Positions 58,028 to 64,000 of a DNA stretch of 64,000 nucleotides are shown here, one piece after another. The stretch is from positions 124,001 to 188,000 of the forward strand of contig NZ_STFZ01000008.1 of NCBI RefSeq assembly GCF_005222845.1, written 5' to 3'. The stretch's first letter is position 1, and every line of letters begins with the position of its first letter. The notes beneath the pieces were generated by a model that saw only the letters and a list, made by a program, of their open reading frames with translations, was not told the DNA's origin and made no database searches. The stretch comes from Rhizobium sp. FY34 (lineage in GTDB: Bacteria > Pseudomonadota > Alphaproteobacteria > Rhizobiales > Rhizobiaceae). The position numbers and the translations under genes are program-made.

Positions 58028-58486
58028 ATGCGCGACATCATCGGCCCGACCCTCAAGCTTGTCCGCCTGCCGCATGCAGGAGGGCTCGACCTGCCAGCCT
58101 ATGAGACGGCAGGCGCCGCCGGCATGGATATCCGCGCCGCCATCGAGGAGCCGCTCACGCTTTGCCCCGGCGCCCGCACCCTGGTGCCGACCGGCTTCAT
58201 CTTCGAAATCCCGCAGGGCTTCGAAGTGCAGGTGCGACCGCGCTCCGGCCTTGCCTTCAAGCATGGCGTAACCTGCCTCAACACGCCTGGCACCATCGAC
58301 AGCGATTATCGCGGCGAGGTGAAGGTGCTGCTCGTTAACCTCGGCGAGGCCGATTTTACCATCGAGCGCGGCATGCGCATCGCCCAGCTCGTCGTCGCCC
58401 CCGTTGTGCAGGCCAGCGTCATCGAGACGACCTCGACCAGCGATACTGCCCGCGGTGTCGGCGGCTTCGGCTCGACGGGCGTCTGA
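58028..58486 (+). CDS. dut: dUTP pyrophosphatase
   Basis: Trimeric dUTPase of 152 aa producing dUMP. All five family motifs are visible: [47 protein letters not shown] and the glycine-rich C-terminal arm [11 protein letters not shown]. It starts after AAAAGGACTGCACC. In many rhizobia it sits next to coaBC; here it is 8.4 kb away with otsBA, choX-betC and prfC in between. Confidence 0.97.
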   Translation: MRDIIGPTLKLVRLPHAGGLDLPAYETAGAAGMDIRAAIEEPLTLCPGARTLVPTGFIFEIPQGFEVQVRPRSGLAFKHGVTCLNTPGTIDSDYRGEVKVLLVNLGEADFTIERGMRIAQLVVAPVVQASVIETTSTSDTARGVGGFGSTGV

Positions 58487-58632
58487 CATAGCTTTTCCCC
58501 CTGCCCTGCTATACCTCTGCCCTTGCTTACGCCCGGCCAGTTCATCCGCAGAGCGGATTTCTGCAGCCGCCAGAAAACCGGTTTTCATCCGGGCTCTCAT
58601 GCGCTAAGCCTGCGCCAACCGGGGAGGAACCG

Positions 58633-59244
58633 ATGACGCTGACTGCCATGATTGCCTATGCCGGTGCACTCTTCATCGCGGCTGCCATTCCTGGGCCCGG
58701 CATGACGGCGATTATCGCCCGCGCCTTGGGCTCCGGCTTTCGCCCGACCTTCTTCATGGGGCTTGGCCTTATCCTGGGTGATCTCGTCTATCTGACCGCC
58801 GTCATTCTCGGCCTTGCCATTGTTGCGCAGACCTTCCCGACGCCCTTCCTGATCATCAAATATGTCGGTGCGGCCTATCTGATCTTTATCGCCTGGAAGC
58901 TCTGGACGACCGGGCTTCTGGCGCAGGACATCAAGGCTGAACGCGCCCCGAGCCTTGGCCTGTCCTTCCTCTCCGGCCTTCTGGTGACGCTCGGCAACCC
59001 AAAGACAATGCTTTTCTACGTGGCGCTGGCACCGACGCTTCTTCCCCTCCAGGATATCGGCTTTGGCGATTATGGCGTGCTGGTCGGCATTACGTTCATG
59101 GTTCTGATGGCGGTTCTCCTTCCCTATATCCTGCTCGCCTCGCGCGCCCGCACCCTCCTCAAGAAGCCCCGCGCGCTGCAGACGCTCAATCGATCAGCCG
59201 CCAGCATCCTAGCCGGCACAGCCGTCTATATCGCTGCACGCTAA
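58633..59244 (+). CDS. LysE/RhtB-family amino-acid exporter
   Basis: Membrane protein of 203 aa with six hydrophobic segments. The family motif AAIPGPGMTAIIARALGSGFR lies at 18-38 (shown here in two halves: PGPGMTAII and ARALGSGFR), with GLGLILGDLVYL after it and LVTLGNPKTMLFYVAL in the middle. The substrate is probably an amino acid or homoserine-like compound; it cannot be fixed. GGGGAGGAACCG precedes the ATG. Convergent with the ComM-like gene. Confidence 0.9.
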   Translation: MTLTAMIAYAGALFIAAAIPGPGMTAIIARALGSGFRPTFFMGLGLILGDLVYLTAVILGLAIVAQTFPTPFLIIKYVGAAYLIFIAWKLWTTGLLAQDIKAERAPSLGLSFLSGLLVTLGNPKTMLFYVALAPTLLPLQDIGFGDYGVLVGITFMVLMAVLLPYILLASRARTLLKKPRALQTLNRSAASILAGTAVYIAAR

Positions 59245-59285
59245 GCCCCGGCGAGCGGCACGCCCCAAACCCCTCCCCGTGGAGT

Positions 59286-60824
59286 TCACGCCGCCGCCGT
59301 CAGCCGCTCACCGGCAATGCGGTAGGAAATCGCCTCCGCCAGATGAATGCGCCCGACACTGTCTGAATCGTCCAGATCGGCCAGCGTGCGCGCCACTTTC
59401 AGCACCCGGTGATAACCACGCGCCGAGAACTTCAGTTTCTCCGCTGCATCGCGCAAGAGCTGCAGGCCGGGCGCATCGGGCTCGGCAAAATCCTCGATGA
59501 GAGCGGTCGAGCAGCGTGCATTGGTGCGAATGTCAGCCAAGCCCGCCTCGGCAAACCGAAGGCGCTGGCGTTCTCTCGCCCGCGCCACGCGTGCCGCCAC
59601 CGTGGCACTGCTTTCGGCCGGGCGCGGCCGGATGAGATCGGCAGCCGAAACCGCCGGCACATCAATGCGGATATCAATGCGGTCCATCAGCGGCCCGGAG
59701 ATGCGTCCCTGATAATCGCTCATGCAGCGCGGCCCGCGCGCGCAGGTGTGCCCCGGCTCCCCAGCCATGCCGCAGCGGCAGGGGTTCATCGCTGCCACCA
59801 GCTGGATGACGGCCGGGTAGCTAACCCGGTGATTGGCCCGCGCGATGACGCATTCGCCGGTTTCCAGCGGCTGGCGCAGCGCATCGAGAACCTGCGGCGT
59901 AAATTCGGGGAACTCGTCGAGAAACAGCACGCCATGATGGGCAAGCGAGGCCTCACCGGGCTTGGCCCGCAGGCCACCGCCGACCAGTGCCGCCATGGTG
60001 GCGGAATGATGCGGCGTGCGAAACGGCCGGCGATCCGATAGCTTGCCGCCGGAAAGCTGGCCGGCAATCGAATGGATCATCGAGACTTCCAGCAATTCGG
60101 CAGCCGAGAGCGGTGGCAGAATGGATGGCAGGCGCGCCGCCAGCATCGACTTGCCGGAACCGGGAGGACCAATCATCAGCAGATTATGGCCGCCGGCCGC
60201 TGCCACTTCCAGCGCCCGCTTGGCGCTTTCCTGCCCCTTGATATCGGCAAGATCCGGCAGATTGGCCGGGGCTGCCCGCACGGCCGGCAGCGGACGCGAC
60301 AGGACCTGCGTACCGCGGAAATGATTGGCAAGCGCAATCAGGCTGCGCGGGGCGAGAATGTCGATCTCCGCGCCGGCCCAGGCGGCTTCCGCCCCACTGT
60401 CGAACGGGCAGATAACGCCCTTGCCCTGCGCATTGGCGCCAATGGCTGCCGGCAGAGCGCCGGCCACCGGCGCCAGTGTTCCATCCAGGTTCAACTCCCC
60501 CAGAACCACATAGCCGGACAGCGCATCGGCAGGGATGGCTCCCAGAGCCGCCATCAGGCCAAGTGCTATGGGAAGATCGAAATGCGAGCCTTCCTTGGGA
60601 AGATCCGCCGGCGCGAGATTGACCGTCACCCTTTTGGGCGGCAGGGCCAGTCCGGAGGCGTGCAGGGCCGCCTGCACCCGTTCGCGGCTTTCGGCCACCG
60701 CCTTGTCCGGCAGACCGACAATCTGCATGCCGAGCTTTCCCGGCCCGACCATGACCTGAACATCGACCGGCACGCCCTCGATACCCTGGAATGCAACCGT
60801 ATTGACTCGCGCGACCATGCTCAC
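59286..60824 (-). CDS. comM: YifB/ComM-family Mg-chelatase-like AAA+ ATPase
   Basis: Protein of 512 aa. An N-terminal Lon-like domain (KRVTVNLAPADLPKEGSHFD) is followed by the AAA+ module with Walker A MIGPPGSGKSMLA and Walker B GVLFLDEFPEF, then the Mg-chelatase C-terminal domain with RCMSDYQGRISGPLMDRIDI. ComM is a hexameric helicase that drives branch migration during natural transformation. Whether this strain is transformable is unknown, as the family is widespread. It is 205 bp downstream of gshB on the same strand. Confidence 0.92.
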   Translation of the reverse strand: MSMVARVNTVAFQGIEGVPVDVQVMVGPGKLGMQIVGLPDKAVAESRERVQAALHASGLALPPKRVTVNLAPADLPKEGSHFDLPIALGLMAALGAIPADALSGYVVLGELNLDGTLAPVAGALPAAIGANAQGKGVICPFDSGAEAAWAGAEIDILAPRSLIALANHFRGTQVLSRPLPAVRAAPANLPDLADIKGQESAKRALEVAAAGGHNLLMIGPPGSGKSMLAARLPSILPPLSAAELLEVSMIHSIAGQLSGGKLSDRRPFRTPHHSATMAALVGGGLRAKPGEASLAHHGVLFLDEFPEFTPQVLDALRQPLETGECVIARANHRVSYPAVIQLVAAMNPCRCGMAGEPGHTCARGPRCMSDYQGRISGPLMDRIDIRIDVPAVSAADLIRPRPAESSATVAARVARARERQRLRFAEAGLADIRTNARCSTALIEDFAEPDAPGLQLLRDAAEKLKFSARGYHRVLKVARTLADLDDSDSVGRIHLAEAISYRIAGERLTAAA

Positions 60825-61028
60825 CTGCCCGCCTCTCGTGTCCGCCCGTCCCCCATGGGTTGTCGGACTTCAGATCTACAATCAAGCACAGTCCAAGGTC
60901 TAAAACAAGAACATTTACCGAACGATTTCGCCTTTTTCGCGAACTATAGTGGGCTTCCGGTTGCATTTTCGGAACAAAGGAAGAGCAGAGGGGCGCCGCG
61001 GCGCCGCCTCACAGGCGCGATGGCCGGG

Positions 61029-61979
61029 TCAACCCCGCTTTGCTTCGATTGCATCCCACAGAAGTGCAGCCACGTCGGCGCCGCCGAACTTCTTTACTTC
61101 ACGGATTCCGGTCGGCGAGGTCACGTTGATCTCGGTCATGTAATCGCCGATCACGTCGATGCCGACAAACAGGAAGCCGCGTTCACGAAGGGCCGGCCCG
61201 ATGCGGGCGCAGATTTCCTTTTCGCGACCCGTCAGTTCGGTAGCCTCGGCGCGGCCGCCCACATGCATGTTGGAGCGCGCATCATGCTCTGCCGGAACGC
61301 GATTGATGGCGCCCACCGGCTCGCCGTTCACCAGCAGAATGCGCTTGTCGCCCTTGCGCACCGCCGGCAGATAGGCCTGCGCGATATAGGGTTCGCCGCG
61401 ATACATCTGGGAAAACATTTCCAGAAGCGAGGTGAAGTTGCGGTCGTCGCGGGCGGAATGGAAGACGCCAGCCCCGCCATTGCCATAGAGCGGCTTCAGG
61501 ATGATATCGCCGATCTCGTCACGGAAGCGGGCGATTTCCCCCGTATCGCGGGAAATCAGCGTTGCCGGCATCAGATCGGCAAATTCGGTGACGAAAATCT
61601 TTTCGGGTGAATTGCGCACCCAGGCCGGATCATTCACCACCAGTGTCTTGGGGTGCAGCCGCTCCAGCAGATGGGTGGAGGTGATATAGCCCATGTCAAA
61701 CGGCGGATCCTGGCGCAGATGGATCACGTCCAGCGTCGACAGATCGATGCGCTGACGCTCGCCCAGCGTGAAATGATTGCCCTTTTCATCGCGCAGCGCC
61801 ATCGGCTCGACAGCGGCGAAGATGCGGCCGTCGCGCATGCTCAGCCGGTCGGGCGTATAATGAAAGAGTTCGTAGCCGCGCGCCTGCGCCTCCAGCGCTA
61901 TGGCAAACGTGCTGTCGCCGGCGATGTTGATGCTCGATACGTGGTCCATCTGGAACGCGACTGTGCGGATCTTGGCCAT
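61029..61979 (-). CDS. gshB: glutathione synthetase
   Basis: ATP-grasp ligase of 316 aa joining gamma-glutamylcysteine and glycine. Features: [20 protein letters not shown] start, [32 protein letters not shown] (ATP-grasp loop), [23 protein letters not shown] (in two motifs GIDVIGDY and EINVTSPTG). The start at 61979 is chosen because it gives the conserved N-terminus; the frame stays open to 62036. The ugp terminator lies just upstream, so gshB has its own promoter. Confidence 0.96.
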   Translation of the reverse strand: MAKIRTVAFQMDHVSSINIAGDSTFAIALEAQARGYELFHYTPDRLSMRDGRIFAAVEPMALRDEKGNHFTLGERQRIDLSTLDVIHLRQDPPFDMGYITSTHLLERLHPKTLVVNDPAWVRNSPEKIFVTEFADLMPATLISRDTGEIARFRDEIGDIILKPLYGNGGAGVFHSARDDRNFTSLLEMFSQMYRGEPYIAQAYLPAVRKGDKRILLVNGEPVGAINRVPAEHDARSNMHVGGRAEATELTGREKEICARIGPALRERGFLFVGIDVIGDYMTEINVTSPTGIREVKKFGGADVAALLWDAIEAKRG

Positions 61980-62037
61980 ACCCTGTCCCTTGTCAATTTG
62001 CCTGCCTGATGTAGGACGGCGCGCCGGTGATGGCAAC

Positions 62038-62063
62038 GGGGTCCGCCTTCGAAGACGGACCCC
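62038..62063 (-). terminator. Terminator-like hairpin after ugpC
   Basis: GGGGTCCG (62038-62045) pairs with CGGACCCC (62056-62063), and the loop contains CTTCGAAG, extending the fold with one mismatch. It lies 16 bases past the ugpC stop and marks the end of the ugp transcript. No T-run follows. Confidence 0.6.
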
Positions 62064-62079
62064 GGTGGGACTGGCCGGA

Positions 62080-63183
62080 TCAGGCGTGGCTCACCTGGCG
62101 GGCGGCCTGCGGGGTTCTGGCAGCGTAGCCGTCGCCGATACGCTTTCCCGTGGCTGTCGTGAAGAAATGCAGCCGGTCTGCATCGATTGCCAGCATCAGT
62201 TCGTCGGCAATGTCCATTTCGGTGGGCAGCGAGGCAGTCAGCAACTGGTCGCCCACATGGCCATGCACCAGGCGCTGCGCCCCCAGTTCCTCGATGTAAT
62301 CAAGCTTGAAGGCGAAGGCCGCTTCGCCCGGACGCGCCAGATGCAGATCTTCGGCGCGAAGCCCGACAGTGACCGGGCCGGATGCCGGCGCCTTGCCGTG
62401 CAGATCGATAAGCGCCGGGCCAATCGCCAGCTTGTCGCCATGCAGTTCGCCGGAGACGAGGTTCATCGCCGGAGAGCCGATAAAGCTTGCGACAAAGGTG
62501 GAGGCCGGTGCGTGATAGACCTCGAGCGGCGAACCGATCTGCTCGATTTCGCCGCCGTTCAGCACTACCAACCGGTCAGCCAGCGTCATGGCTTCCAGCT
62601 GGTCATGCGTGACATAGATGGAGGTCGTGCCGAGCCTGCGCTGCAACCGCTTGATTTCGCCGCGCATGGATACGCGCAGCTTGGCATCGAGGTTGGACAG
62701 CGGTTCATCGAACAGGAAGGCAGCCGGCTTGCGCACAATGGCGCGGCCCATGGCCACGCGCTGGCGCTGGCCGCCGGACAGGGCGCGCGGCTTGCGCTCC
62801 AGATAGGGGCCGATCTCCAGCATGCGGGCGGCTTCCGCCACGCGCGCCTCGATCTCGGCCTTGGGCGTGCCGCGGTTTTTCAGGCCATAGGCGAGATTCT
62901 GGTAGACGGTCATATGCGGGTAAAGCGCATAGTTCTGGAACACCATGGCGATGTCGCGCTCGGCGGGCTCCATGCGGTTGACGACGCGATTGCCGATCGA
63001 CACCTCGCCCTCGGAAATCGCTTCCAGCCCGGCCACCATGCGCAGAAGCGTGGACTTGCCGCAGCCGGATGGGCCGACGAGCACGATGAACTCGCCATCG
63101 GCAATGTCGATGGAGACGGATTTCACCGCCTTCACGCCACCCGTATAGATTTTCGACACACCGGCGATTGTGATGCCAGCCAT
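62080..63183 (-). CDS. ugpC: sn-glycerol-3-phosphate ABC transporter ATP-binding protein
   Basis: ABC ATPase of 367 aa of the MalK/UgpC group. Walker [15 protein letters not shown], signature [14 protein letters not shown], Walker [16 protein letters not shown], and the C-terminal TOBE/regulatory domain starting about residue 235 ([14 protein letters not shown]). [20 protein letters not shown] is typical. It closely parallels E. coli UgpC and follows a UgpE-like permease with one base between the genes. It powers glycerol-3-phosphate or glycerophosphodiester import, often induced by phosphate limitation. Confidence 0.92.
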   Translation of the reverse strand: MAGITIAGVSKIYTGGVKAVKSVSIDIADGEFIVLVGPSGCGKSTLLRMVAGLEAISEGEVSIGNRVVNRMEPAERDIAMVFQNYALYPHMTVYQNLAYGLKNRGTPKAEIEARVAEAARMLEIGPYLERKPRALSGGQRQRVAMGRAIVRKPAAFLFDEPLSNLDAKLRVSMRGEIKRLQRRLGTTSIYVTHDQLEAMTLADRLVVLNGGEIEQIGSPLEVYHAPASTFVASFIGSPAMNLVSGELHGDKLAIGPALIDLHGKAPASGPVTVGLRAEDLHLARPGEAAFAFKLDYIEELGAQRLVHGHVGDQLLTASLPTEMDIADELMLAIDADRLHFFTTATGKRIGDGYAARTPQAARQVSHA

Positions 63184-63184
63184 G

Positions 63185-64000
63185 TTACTTCTCCGTTTCT
63201 GTCAGGCCGCGGATGAACAGCCGCTGCATGAAAATGACCAAGAGGATGGGGGGCAGCATGGCCAGCACGGCACCGGCCATGACCAGCTGCCACTGGATGA
63301 CGCCGTCCTGCACGGTCACCATGCGTTTCATGCCCATCATCAGCGTGTAATAGCCGGGATCGGTGGTCACGAGCATCGGCCAGAGATACTGCACCCAGCC
63401 ATAGATGAAGAGGATGACGCAGAGCGCACCGATATTGGTGCGCGACAGCGGCAGGAGGATATCCCAGAAGAATTTCATCGGGCCGGCACCATCCACGCGC
63501 GCCGCCTCCAGCATTTCATCGGGCACCGTCATGAAGAACTGGCGAAACAGAAATGTGGCGGTGGCAGACGCGATCAGCGGAATGGTAAGCCCCGCCCAGG
63601 AGTTCAACATGCCGAGATCCGCAACGATCTTGTAGGTCGGCATGATGCGCACCTCGACCGGCAGCATCAGGGTCACGAAGATGATCCAGAAGGCCAGCTG
63701 GCGGAAGGGAAAGCGGAAATAGACGATGGCAAAGGCAGAAAGGATCGAAATCGTGATCTTGCCCACGGTGATGACCACCGCCATGACCAGCGAATTCAGC
63801 GCCATGTGCGAATAGTTGGGCAGCCCGTTTGCCGCAGACGCGCCAGTGAGGATCTCGCTGTAATTCTCGATGAAATGCGACCCCGGCCAGAGCGGCACAG
63901 TATTGCTCATCAGGGTTGCGACATCATGCGTGGAGGCAATGATGGCCACATAGACCGGCAGCGCCACGATGACGAAACCGAGGATCAGGAAAGCGTGGGT
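63185..64000 (-). CDS. ugpE: sn-glycerol-3-phosphate ABC transporter permease, 3' part (cut by window edge)
   Basis: Permease of the MalG/UgpE type; 271 codons are visible and the frame is still open at the window edge (reading [18 protein letters not shown]), so the start lies beyond 64000. At least six hydrophobic segments and the EAA loop [20 protein letters not shown] are seen, the site that contacts the ATPase. It ends one base from the ugpC start, so the genes are coupled. ugpA and ugpB are expected further right. Confidence 0.9.
   Translation of the reverse strand, partial: THAFLILGFVIVALPVYVAIIASTHDVATLMSNTVPLWPGSHFIENYSEILTGASAANGLPNYSHMALNSLVMAVVITVGKITISILSAFAIVYFRFPFRQLAFWIIFVTLMLPVEVRIMPTYKIVADLGMLNSWAGLTIPLIASATATFLFRQFFMTVPDEMLEAARVDGAGPMKFFWDILLPLSRTNIGALCVILFIYGWVQYLWPMLVTTDPGYYTLMMGMKRMVTVQDGVIQWQLVMAGAVLAMLPPILLVIFMQRLFIRGLTETEK

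Overview
This is a 64 kb stretch of the main chromosome of an alphaproteobacterium. It is almost certainly a member of the Rhizobiaceae (Agrobacterium/Rhizobium/Sinorhizobium group). The evidence is the gene content: a Mur/Fur-type regulator next to a PlsC/OlsA-like acyltransferase, an OlsB ornithine-lipid acyltransferase beside a malic enzyme fused to a phosphotransacetylase-like domain, the lptCAB-rpoN-hpf-ptsN string, hrcA-grpE opposite rph-rdgB-hemW, dnaA next to rpsT-mutM facing ubiE-ubiB, and a ugp transporter. The sequence is GC-rich and tightly packed, and most genes are housekeeping genes. No rRNA, tRNA, CRISPR array, prophage or complete insertion sequence was recognised.

Layout. 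1-5360 (minus strand): 5' part of miaB, plsC-like, fur/mur, rimI, tsaB, nfuA-like, a 270 bp MITE-like element, a universal stress protein and trpS. 5783-6214 (plus): a small secreted M15-type protein. 6243-14637 (minus): murJ-glnD, a membrane-anchored AraC regulator, mutS. 14799-17805 (plus): malic enzyme followed by a Phd/PIN toxin-antitoxin pair. 17821-25848 (minus, apart from one CoxG-like gene at 23618): olsB, a hybrid histidine kinase, lspA with two RNA-methyltransferase-type genes, a LapA-domain protein, ihfB, sppA. 26222-31366 (plus): LPS export (lptC, lptA, lptB), rpoN, hpf, ptsN. 31448-33280 (minus): grpE, hrcA. 33437-36414 (plus): rph, a VOC protein, rdgB, hemW. 36418-41813 (minus): an EamA transporter, a methyltransferase, dnaA, a long dnaA leader, rpsT, mutM. 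41955-44345 (plus): ubiE, ubiB.

44346-58027 looks more accessory. It carries a glyoxalase-type protein, a TRAP transporter of unknown substrate, coaBC, a class-II amidotransferase, trehalose synthesis (otsB-otsA), a choline-O-sulfate module (LysR regulator, choX, betC) and prfC. dut, a LysE exporter, a ComM/YifB ATPase, gshB and the end of a ugp (glycerol-3-phosphate) ABC transporter complete the window.

How the parts work together. Several genes serve the envelope: murJ, lspA, lptCAB, sppA, and olsB with a plsC/olsA-like gene. rpoN, hpf, ptsN and glnD form a nitrogen and PTS-Ntr regulatory group. fur/mur and nfuA, the latter with a good ICE/Irr-type palindrome upstream, touch iron control. 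otsBA and choX-betC both lead to osmoprotectants. The most notable non-coding signal is a cluster of six GANTC (CcrM) sites within 129 bp in the long leader of dnaA. I did not find a clearly new multi-gene system. The strongest leads are regulatory: the GANTC cluster at dnaA, the ICE at nfuA, and the small TA module with its operator-like palindrome.
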